DNA from: Oligoflexales bacterium
GTDB lineage: Bacteria; Bdellovibrionota_B; Oligoflexia; Oligoflexales; JALZUQ01
Reading direction: 5' to 3'
DNA length: 57,207 nucleotides
NCBI GenBank assembly: GCA_023301565.1
Contig: JALZUO010000074.1
Span: forward strand, 1-57,207
The translations under genes were made by a program, and so were the position numbers. The notes under the pieces are model-generated. The model worked only from the letters and a program-made list of their open reading frames with translations, had not been told where the DNA came from and did not search any database. Shown here in pieces: positions 50,630-57,207 of this stretch. Within the stretch, counting starts at the first letter, position 1. The number at the start of each line of letters is the position of its first letter.

Positions 50630-52057
50630 ATGACGGCAACACGCAAGACCAGGATTTTTTCTGCTTTGACTGCAGGTGAAATCTCAGACTTTCTCTCTTC
50701 TGACCACAAAGAGAAGGAACACCTGGACTTTGTACGGGTAAACATCGCAGATATAAATGCAGAAACCCTTGCGAGCTTCGACCCCAATACATCTGACAGC
50801 TGTGGGTTAGTAATTGATTTTTTACCAAAGTCCAGAGCTCAGATTACTGGTTTAAACGAAGCTCTTTACTTTAAATCTGGACAGACAGTTCACTTACAAA
50901 ATGCCGACAGCAAGCCAAAAGAAAATCACATAGCGCTGCTGTCTGAGGATTTTGAAAATCTTTTTGGCCCCAATGAAAAAGTCTACCTGGGGTTTGGTGG
51001 CCTTGCATGCAGTGTCCTAGAAGACAGCAATAGTGCAAAATCCGACTGTGTGTCTTTGACCGTAACTCTTCCAGGGTATCTAAACCCTGACTCCTATGTT
51101 CACGTCCCAGGAACAAAACGGCAAAAAAGCCCGGAAGAGCTCGTACCCGAACTCCCTCAAGGAGTTAGCTGGGAGAGCATCCGAAATTCAGCAGCGGCTT
51201 GTGTCGTTCCCGGATACTTTGGAAAAGAAGATATTGAAAAGCTTGCAGGTAAATTAAAATCTACTGGAAATGAAGGACCTTGGATATTTTACAAAATTGA
51301 TTCGGAAGAATCACTCAAAAACTACCGCGTTCATCTAGATAGTTTCCGTGGGGTTCTTTTGTCAAGACGTGAGCTAGCACTTTCGATTGACCCAGCACTT
51401 CTTCCAATCGTCACAAAAAAAGTTTTAGAAACTTGTCATGACCACGCAAAAGTGGTTTGGGTAGCATCAGAGATATTTGGGACCATGGCCGTAAAACCGA
51501 TACCAACAAGAGCGGAGGTTTCTGACCTGGCAAATGTTGTCATTGATGGTGCGCATGGCGTTATGCCTTCGCAAGAAATCAAACGCGGCGAATCAAAGGA
51601 CAGCGCGCTTCAGCTCATGCATGAAGTAATCATGGACATGGAAACCAATGAAAGCATAGAACCAAACTGGCAGATAGGCAGCCCTAAGATGCGTGAAGAG
51701 ATGGATGCCATCGCTGTCGGTGCACACACTGCCGCCAAACGTGTGGGTGCCAAGGCCATTGTCTGCATTACTGAATCTGGCAACACAGCATGCAAGCTGG
51801 CTAGTTTAGGGCCGACACTTCCTGTTGTTGGCGTTACCTTTGATAAGGTGGTAGCCAAACGGCTTCATTTAGTCCGAGGAGTTCAAGGTGTTTACATCAA
51901 AGGAAACCCAAAGCTAGACGAGGTGCTCGCGATTGTAAAAAATAAAATTAAAGAGCGCACCTACTTGGAAAAAGGTGACAAGATTGTATTTGTTTCTGTA
52001 ACCCTAAGCTCTGTTAGCACTAAAAACAGCAACTTATTCACGATTCAAACCATCTAG
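50630..52057 (+). CDS. Pyruvate kinase-like protein with diverged active site
   Basis: 475 residues, usual for bacterial pyruvate kinase, with AAGGGGC 6 nt before the ATG. The fold is recognisable: R36-V-N38 for the ARLNFSHG region, K222-I-D224 for KIE, PTRAEVSDLANVVIDG and an allosteric C-terminal domain (AHTAAKRVGAKAIVCITESG). Several catalytic residues differ: the Glu of KIE is Asp224, the Asp of ARGD is Glu248 in SRRELA, ATQM is replaced by VASEIFG, MLSGETA by VMPSQEIKR, and the N-terminal TIGPAS is missing. The phosphoryl-transfer Lys222 remains. It may be a weak or regulatory paralogue, or a shifted-specificity enzyme. A second, normal pyk elsewhere in the genome cannot be judged. Confidence 0.8.
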   Translation: MTATRKTRIFSALTAGEISDFLSSDHKEKEHLDFVRVNIADINAETLASFDPNTSDSCGLVIDFLPKSRAQITGLNEALYFKSGQTVHLQNADSKPKENHIALLSEDFENLFGPNEKVYLGFGGLACSVLEDSNSAKSDCVSLTVTLPGYLNPDSYVHVPGTKRQKSPEELVPELPQGVSWESIRNSAAACVVPGYFGKEDIEKLAGKLKSTGNEGPWIFYKIDSEESLKNYRVHLDSFRGVLLSRRELALSIDPALLPIVTKKVLETCHDHAKVVWVASEIFGTMAVKPIPTRAEVSDLANVVIDGAHGVMPSQEIKRGESKDSALQLMHEVIMDMETNESIEPNWQIGSPKMREEMDAIAVGAHTAAKRVGAKAIVCITESGNTACKLASLGPTLPVVGVTFDKVVAKRLHLVRGVQGVYIKGNPKLDEVLAIVKNKIKERTYLEKGDKIVFVSVTLSSVSTKNSNLFTIQTI

Positions 52058-52092
52058 GCTGACGGACTAGTAATACAGTCTAAAAGGGCAGC

Positions 52093-53799
52093 CTAAATAA
52101 TCCCAATACGCACAAACACTTCGGGCTTTTTGCCAAGAAGATCTTGAAGCTGCATCCGCAGGTGACGCGCAGCTGAACCCTCGATGGGGGCGACGCCAGT
52201 ACCCTCACGGACGCTTAGTTCTTTTTTAGATGCCTTCGAATAAAGCGAGTCTATACCGTCTAACATCGAGTTAAACCACTTTTCTTCGCTCATACTCGAC
52301 GGCCAACCAACTCCGATTAGCTCTAGCTCAGGCTCTTGCACCCACGAACGGTTACTTTGCCGAAAACATCCAGTTACCAGAGCCAAGCCTTTTTCACCGA
52401 TGCGAAGTCTTTCTTTTAACTCGCCATAGTTCATGACGCTGCCAGAAAAACTGTCCACAAAAAGATGTTCAATATCAAAGTTATCTACTTTAGAAAATTT
52501 GGCGTCTCGATACTCTAGCAAATCTCCAGATTCGATTTTATCCGGCAGATCCTTACTGACGATAGACTCGAAAAGCTCTTTATGGCTGCGAAGGTGAAAA
52601 AAGGTCCCATGAATTGCCAAAAAGGTTTTGGGTTTTAGCGCTTCCATCACAATGGACAAGTCTTCTTGATAGCCGTGACCACTGACGTGGATCTCTGGAT
52701 TTTCTTTGGTCGTCAAGCTTTTACAGCCCATATACTCTAGCTTGTTTTGTAGGTCTAGAATCGCTGCCTCATTGCCAGGGATCATCCGAGATGAAAATAT
52801 AACTTTATCACCCCGGCTAAGCTTCACTTCACGCAAATGGCCGTTCGCCAGTCGCGAAAGACCCGCAAAACGCTCGCCTTGGCAGCCCGTTGTTAAAACA
52901 ATCAGGTTTTTCTTTGCAACACTTCGCACCGAGTCTTGATCGACAAACACAGATTTATCGAGGCAATCAAACTTTAGCTCTGCTGCAATCTTGCATGTTT
53001 TACGCATACCGCGGCCTAAAATAAATATTTTCTTATTCAGGTCTTTTGCAATCTTTGTCATCGTAGCAAGGCGCCACAGGTTAGAACTAAAAGTTGTTAC
53101 GACCGTCAGCCCTTCGCTACTTGCAATCTCTTTTTTAATGGGCTCTACAACCTCACGCTCACTACCACATCGCCCCTCTTTATGAGCATTGGTAGAGTCA
53201 GCCAAAAGAACGTCAACCCCTTCTTGGCCAAGAACTTTTAGGCGCGCTACGTCTGCTGGCTTTTCATATAGCGGCTCATCTTCTATTTTAAAATCACCGG
53301 AATGAAAAATACGCTTGCCGTCCATCTCAAGGCATAACCCCATACTGTCTGGAATCGAGTGATTCAAGTGAATCCACTCCACCCCGAAAGGGCCCAGCTT
53401 TTTTCGGTCACCTGCGCGCACTACTTGGATATCAGGAAGCGGGATGTTGTAGCCTTCAAACTTCCCAACTAACAAACTATGTGACCATGGTGGCGCAAAA
53501 ATCTTGCCCTTAAGCTGCTGATAAAGAAAAGGCAGTGAACCGATATGGTCTTCATGGCCATGCGTGATCACGTAGCCATAAAACTTTCCAAACTTCTCTA
53601 CAAACCTCTCGAGGTTTGGAAAAACACAGTCAACACCTAACTGGTGATCCATAGGAAACTTTGAACCGGCATCGACAATGATAAACCCTTCATGGGTAAT
53701 ATAGGCGGTTACGTTCATCCCAAACTGACCACACCCACCAAAAGGAAGTATACGAATGCCACCTTTGCGCGGACGCAAATCTTTTGCTCTTTTTGTCAT
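52093..53799 (-). CDS. rnj: Ribonuclease J
   Basis: 568 residues. The metallo-beta-lactamase motif H80-GHEDH85, NHSIPDS, SGDFKIED and the beta-CASP motifs STNAHKEGRCGSE and VSGHGYQEDL plus HGTFFHLRSH match RNase J. It has 5'-to-3' exo and endoribonuclease activity and is rare in enteric bacteria, common elsewhere. The C-terminal part (about 465-568) is longer than the core and carries its own helices. It follows a gap of 9 nt after the small gene at 53809, with the pyk-like gene convergent. Confidence 0.93.
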   Translation of the reverse strand: MTKRAKDLRPRKGGIRILPFGGCGQFGMNVTAYITHEGFIIVDAGSKFPMDHQLGVDCVFPNLERFVEKFGKFYGYVITHGHEDHIGSLPFLYQQLKGKIFAPPWSHSLLVGKFEGYNIPLPDIQVVRAGDRKKLGPFGVEWIHLNHSIPDSMGLCLEMDGKRIFHSGDFKIEDEPLYEKPADVARLKVLGQEGVDVLLADSTNAHKEGRCGSEREVVEPIKKEIASSEGLTVVTTFSSNLWRLATMTKIAKDLNKKIFILGRGMRKTCKIAAELKFDCLDKSVFVDQDSVRSVAKKNLIVLTTGCQGERFAGLSRLANGHLREVKLSRGDKVIFSSRMIPGNEAAILDLQNKLEYMGCKSLTTKENPEIHVSGHGYQEDLSIVMEALKPKTFLAIHGTFFHLRSHKELFESIVSKDLPDKIESGDLLEYRDAKFSKVDNFDIEHLFVDSFSGSVMNYGELKERLRIGEKGLALVTGCFRQSNRSWVQEPELELIGVGWPSSMSEEKWFNSMLDGIDSLYSKASKKELSVREGTGVAPIEGSAARHLRMQLQDLLGKKPEVFVRIGII

Positions 53800-53808
53800 T
53801 TAGACCTC

Positions 53809-54249
53809 TTATTTACTGTGGCCAAGTAACGGCCGAAAAAATTCTTTAATCATCCCAAACCCAGATAGTTTGGATTTTTCTTTTCTCTGCGTATAGGGCT
53901 TTTCAGATCGAACGGCCCAATAAACCTCTAAAATATTGTTCTTCATAAAACCAGATGGTAGAGAGCCTGTTGCGACAGAGCCCAAACCATCTAGGGATAT
54001 ATAGTTGTTGCCTGACTTTACCCGGCTGCCAAAAGTTTCTACCAGATGCGAAAAGTAGACCTTCCCTGATTTTCCTTCTACTTGCAAGCTATCTTTACTC
54101 TCAGTGAGGTCAGAAATGGCCTGAAGCTCAAACTTGGTAGGCTCCCGGCTCGATGTGACTAGCTTAAAGTTTGTGCCCAGACGAAGCGATACTTCATCGA
54201 TACAAGCAGAGCGTTTATAAAGTTTCAAATGAAGGTGGAGCTCAGACAT
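53809..54249 (-). CDS. Unknown protein, beta-rich, cytoplasmic
   Basis: 146 residues. No signal or span. Sequence is mixed, with alternating strands (KLYKRSACIDEVSLRLG, FSHLVETFGSRVKSGNNYISLD) suggesting a small beta domain. The ATG shares one base with the stop of the membrane protein gene upstream, so the two are coupled. No family recognised. Confidence 0.6.
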   Translation of the reverse strand: MSELHLHLKLYKRSACIDEVSLRLGTNFKLVTSSREPTKFELQAISDLTESKDSLQVEGKSGKVYFSHLVETFGSRVKSGNNYISLDGLGSVATGSLPSGFMKNNILEVYWAVRSEKPYTQRKEKSKLSGFGMIKEFFRPLLGHSK

Positions 54250-54872
54250 TACGATACCTTTTTCAACCAGTTTTCAGTTGCTACTTGTTTATGGCCACGC
54301 GCTTCATTCATAAGCCGCATCCAGCTGCCATAGTGTTCGGCATACCTAGATGCTTCTCTTAAAAGCCTGATGAGCACATACACTGCAAGCGAAAAGGAAA
54401 ACGCCAAGGAAAAAATACTAAGCCCATAATTTTGGGTCAAATTACTGAGCACACTTTTGACGATAACCAAAGGGTTCCACTTAGTGGCAAGAAACCCGGA
54501 AGAGCCAAGGGAGCTTGCAAACAATGCATATAAAGAAAAGAGGTGTACCAACATAAGCGCCGGAAGAACCCACAAGGATTCATGTATTTTTTTACCAAAT
54601 TCAAACTCTAAGTACTGACGTTGATTTTTGGCAATGCCTTTTTCTGCTACCTGTTGCATCGTAACTGGAAGCTGATTTAAATCGCGCACGCGTTCAAACA
54701 CTGTTTTTTCTTTCCACTTAGAAAGAGAGACGCTCGGCAAGTACCTGCTTAAAAGTGCGCGCCAACGCAAGCAAATATAGACGACTGCTATAGAAAACAA
54801 GCACGCGGTCAAAAGCGTAGAACATAAAAATACGTTGTACCAAAAGTCATATGAAGTGTTAGTGGATATCAT
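54249..54872 (-). CDS. Membrane protein of unknown function
   Basis: 207 residues with a first span (LCSTLLTACLFSIAVVYICL, about 14-33), a charged cytoplasmic segment and two later spans (WVLPALMLVHLFSLYALFAS and YGLSIFSLAFSFSLAVYVLI). The layout is a little like TolQ/ExbB/MotA, but the family motifs are absent. It lies between the FHA/HD-GYP gene (33 nt upstream) and the small unknown gene, in an operon-like run with RNase J. Confidence 0.6.
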   Translation of the reverse strand: MISTNTSYDFWYNVFLCSTLLTACLFSIAVVYICLRWRALLSRYLPSVSLSKWKEKTVFERVRDLNQLPVTMQQVAEKGIAKNQRQYLEFEFGKKIHESLWVLPALMLVHLFSLYALFASSLGSSGFLATKWNPLVIVKSVLSNLTQNYGLSIFSLAFSFSLAVYVLIRLLREASRYAEHYGSWMRLMNEARGHKQVATENWLKKVS

Positions 54873-54905
54873 CTACATATTCTACCAGTATTTGTACCGG
54901 CAGCG

Positions 54906-56465
54906 TTAATCTACTTTACGCAGCCCTTCTTTGCGAAGTGCTTCATCACCTTGATCGGCAGACCTACTCTTTGTGCTTGTTTTTAGGGTTAGCGTGCCGT
55001 TTTCGTAAGCTCTTATAAAGGTTTTGAGAATTTCTGGGTCAAAAATATCTTTTTCGTTCGCAAGTCTTTCTACTGCTTCGGTTTCATCCATAAAGCCGCT
55101 GTAAGATCGACCAGAAACCATCGCATCAAATGAGTCACATATACCGATGATACGGCCAAAAAATGGAATTTTCTCGCCTGCAAGCCCGTCTGGGTAGCCA
55201 GTCCCGTCCCATCTTTCGTGGTGATATTTAATCCCCGAAAAAAACCTGTGGGCATCAGGCATATGCTTGATTATGTCAGAGCCAATAGTAGGGTGCAGTT
55301 TCATTTCTTGGTACTCTTCTGCACTAAGAATATTCGCTTTTTTAAGGATATTATCTGGAATCCCAATTTTACCGATATCGTGACATAAGCTGCTGATGAG
55401 CAGCAGTCTTTTGACCTCACGGTTTAACTTGAGTTCATCTGCAATAGCCATGGCATACCTTGAAACCCGTTCAGAGTGGCCACGCGTATATGTATCTTTC
55501 GCCTCTACCGTGTTGATCATGGTCTCGATCATACCGACCATCCACGAATCCATTTCTCGGCGAAGGATCATGCTTTCAAAGGAAGAAGCGCAACGGTTGA
55601 TCAACGCTTGCAAGGTAAAGATTGCGTTATCTTTGAATACAGAGCGCGGATCGTCATCTTCAATATGAACGACTCCAAGCGTTTCTCCGTTGTGGATCAT
55701 CGGAAGCACCAACCTGCTACGATGAGAGTGGGTTGCTTGGTTTGTCTTTGCCTGTAGAAGAACGCCTTGCGACCTAGACAAAACATCTTCAAAAGATCTT
55801 TTGCTAAGCAAAAAAGGCTGGCTCTTTTTAAACTGCTTTTCAGCGAGGGGCTGAAGCTCTTTCAAGCTCTTTTTGTACAAGAAAAAGCAGGCTCGTGAGC
55901 TTTGCGGCATGATTTGTCCGACAAACTTCAGAAGGAGGCTGGCAGCCTCTTTAAGCTCACCAACAACCATTACATGCGAATGATAGCTATAAATAGAGCC
56001 TATCGTGTCTGGGCGAGCAAGAAACTCAGATGCAGGAGGGTGTGGGTCAAGTCGCCGGGGGTTAAATAGTTTATGTATATCGCCTGGAGTCTCTTTCGAA
56101 GAGCTGCCCAAAGTGTGAGCGTCCTCAGATACAACCATATCGAACTTATCAATAGAGTCTGCGAGCTTAATACTAGACTCAGCACCAACAAAAGAAAGTT
56201 CAGTAGAGCCAACCAGGATACGATCGCCATTAGCTAAGATAGCGTTCATGACCTTATCGCCGTTGATGTAGGTCCCGTTTTTGCTATCAAGATCTTGTGC
56301 GACAAGGGTTTTACCACGGGCTTTGATGCGCAGATGAAACCGAGACACCTCTTCGTCACGAATCGTAATTGTGTTTTCAGCGTCTCGACCAATGGTTACA
56401 GGAAAGTCTACAAGTGTAATGCGCTTGCCTTTATCTGGTCCACGTTCGATTGTTAAAATAGCCAT
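54906..56465 (-). CDS. FHA-GAF-HD-GYP signalling protein (c-di-GMP phosphodiesterase)
   Basis: 519 residues. N-terminal FHA domain (about 1-95) with GRDAENTI, S41-RFH44 and KNGTYIN for phosphothreonine binding; a GAF-like middle domain (about 165-300); and a C-terminal HD-GYP domain (about 310-500) with SLCHDIGKIGIP, HHERWDGTGYPDGL and the GYP motif intact. HD-GYP enzymes hydrolyse cyclic-di-GMP, here probably gated by a phosphorylated partner and by the GAF ligand. First gene of an apparent run to RNase J. Confidence 0.93.
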   Translation of the reverse strand: MAILTIERGPDKGKRITLVDFPVTIGRDAENTITIRDEEVSRFHLRIKARGKTLVAQDLDSKNGTYINGDKVMNAILANGDRILVGSTELSFVGAESSIKLADSIDKFDMVVSEDAHTLGSSSKETPGDIHKLFNPRRLDPHPPASEFLARPDTIGSIYSYHSHVMVVGELKEAASLLLKFVGQIMPQSSRACFFLYKKSLKELQPLAEKQFKKSQPFLLSKRSFEDVLSRSQGVLLQAKTNQATHSHRSRLVLPMIHNGETLGVVHIEDDDPRSVFKDNAIFTLQALINRCASSFESMILRREMDSWMVGMIETMINTVEAKDTYTRGHSERVSRYAMAIADELKLNREVKRLLLISSLCHDIGKIGIPDNILKKANILSAEEYQEMKLHPTIGSDIIKHMPDAHRFFSGIKYHHERWDGTGYPDGLAGEKIPFFGRIIGICDSFDAMVSGRSYSGFMDETEAVERLANEKDIFDPEILKTFIRAYENGTLTLKTSTKSRSADQGDEALRKEGLRKVD

Positions 56466-56793
56466 CGTTTTAGCCTATAGTTTCGGTATGTTTCCGCATG
56501 AATACCTCATCGCCAAAACCTATAGGTTGCTCAAGCTGCATCAAAATTTAACTAGTAATTTCAGATATATAAAACACAGGAAGACCCCCAACAGTCCATC
56601 CATGGTCGCGTTGCAGGTCCCGCTTTGTTCTGACTCTTGTTTGAAGAGAGCCAGTACGGCTTCTAGGTTGTAAGGCTTAACCTATAAAGAACCTACTAAG
56701 AATTGGCTGGCCAGTCAATTTTTTACGTAAAAGTAATAAGTGAGGTTGCCAATTTTCTTAGCAGCCAGCTGCTCACAGAATATGCAACACTAT
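56466..56793. other. Intergenic region between the HD-GYP gene and the fad gene
   Basis: 328 nt. The only signals are the near-palindrome at 56701-56720 and a weak + strand open frame (56490-56672, no convincing RBS). Nothing else supported. Confidence 0.4.
56701..56726 (+). terminator. Hairpin with T-run on the + strand, possible terminator
   Basis: AATTGGCT and AGTCAATT pair over 8 positions with one G-T and a GGCC loop, followed by TTTT. It would end a + strand transcript coming from about 56490-56680, where no confirmed gene lies. Confidence 0.45.
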
Positions 56794-57207
56794 TTAGCTG
56801 ATTAAACTGCTGGCTTTAAACCTAGGACCAAACACCCCTTCAAGGGCCTTCAATTTTTGCGCAACCAAAGCTTTCCCCTCGGTGTGTACAAAGTGAAACG
56901 GTCCGCCTTGGAAAGGTGGAAAGCCAATGCCGAAAACTGCACCGAGATCTCCGTCTTCCTCTCTAGAGATGATTCCATCTTCAAAACAAAGGTGAGCTTC
57001 GTTGACAAAAAGATAGTGCAGCCTCTCCGAAATCGCTTTGCTATCAACATTCTTTTTTGATTTTGCGTCCGGCCCAAAAAATTTGTAAATACTTTCATCC
57101 GGCCCAGCTTTTACAACTTTTCCTTTGGAGTCTTTGCTGTACTTATAAAAACCACGTTGGTTTTTCTTCCCGAGGCGGCCGTCTTTTTCTATGGCTTCCA
57201 TTTGCGC
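56794..57207 (-). CDS. Fatty-acid oxidation complex alpha subunit, 3' part (5' end missing)
   Basis: 138 codons to the right edge, so only the C-terminus is here. GRLGKKNQRGFYKYSKDSKG and EDGIISREEDGDLGAVFGIGFPPFQGGPF are the C-terminal 3-hydroxyacyl-CoA dehydrogenase domain of FadB/FadJ-type proteins. The full protein probably continues with enoyl-CoA hydratase and dehydrogenase domains outside the window. It would act in beta-oxidation. Confidence 0.88.
   Translation of the reverse strand, partial: AQMEAIEKDGRLGKKNQRGFYKYSKDSKGKVVKAGPDESIYKFFGPDAKSKKNVDSKAISERLHYLFVNEAHLCFEDGIISREEDGDLGAVFGIGFPPFQGGPFHFVHTEGKALVAQKLKALEGVFGPRFKASSLIS

Noticed and set aside
1-57207. tRNA, rRNA, CRISPR, phage or insertion-sequence elements
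   Set aside because: No T-arm motif with matching acceptor stem, no regular repeats with spacers, no transposase or integrase genes were found in a by-eye reading.

Overview
The window is a gene-dense stretch of chromosome from a Gram-negative bacterium. It has lspA, Pal, a beta-barrel porin, several lipoproteins, murein-recycling enzymes and meso-diaminopimelate enzymes (dapB, mpl). It also carries an RNase Y/YmdB pair, an RNase J, TrmFO and ScpA/ScpB, a mix more typical of the old 'deltaproteobacterial' grade (Bdellovibrionota/Oligoflexia, Myxococcota and relatives) than of Gammaproteobacteria. The lineage is an inference from gene content. There is no phage, transposon, CRISPR array, rRNA or recognisable tRNA. 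Both end genes are cut by the window edges.

Layout. 1-2504 (-): rluB (partial), scpB and scpA. 2714-9847 (+): a thioester alpha-2-macroglobulin lipoprotein fused tail-to-head with a PBP1C gene. 9877-11359 (-): CsaA-like protein, a small secreted protein and a fatty-acid desaturase. 11420-17487 (+): a LuxE-LuxC fusion, a secreted zincin-like protein, a GlcG/HbpS protein, a SprT-like protein overlapping an M14 (MpaA-like) amidase, and queA. 17509-21091 (-): an HTH/coiled-coil protein, a soluble lytic transglycosylase and lspA. 21452-33421 (+): LysM lipoprotein, ldcA, mpl, pal, rny, ymdB, porin, small lipoprotein, dapB, then a pterin-like group (PTPS paralogue, FolB-like protein, YhhQ, SDR). 33428-36211 (-): a Lys/Arg-rich secreted protein and a YqeY-like protein. 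36271-38196 (+): a subtilase lipoprotein. 38199-41798 (-): gshB-valS. 42262-45720 (+): pgk, tpiA, trmFO. 45758-50197 (-): M48 peptidase with two YbjQ-family genes, an interrupted amidoligase-like gene, a DUF4143-type ATPase and a small protein. 50630-52057 (+): a diverged pyruvate kinase. 52093-56465 (-): RNase J, two unknown genes and an FHA/GAF/HD-GYP regulator. 56794-57207 (-): the 3' end of a fadB/fadJ-type gene.

Two themes recur. One is envelope and murein turnover: PBP1C, A2M, Slt, LdcA, Mpl, MpaA-like amidase, LspA, Pal and DapB form much of a murein synthesis/recycling set. The other is enzymes whose catalytic residues have changed while the fold is kept: RNase Y with HD, HH and D motifs altered, pyruvate kinase with altered metal ligands, and a PTPS paralogue with Glu near the usual Cys position. 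The most promising observations are the HD-less RNase Y behind a four-stem leader that could hide its ribosome binding site, the LuxE-LuxC fusion, the PTPS/FolB-like pair, the amidoligase-like gene with one in-frame TAG, and several unassigned structured intergenic elements.
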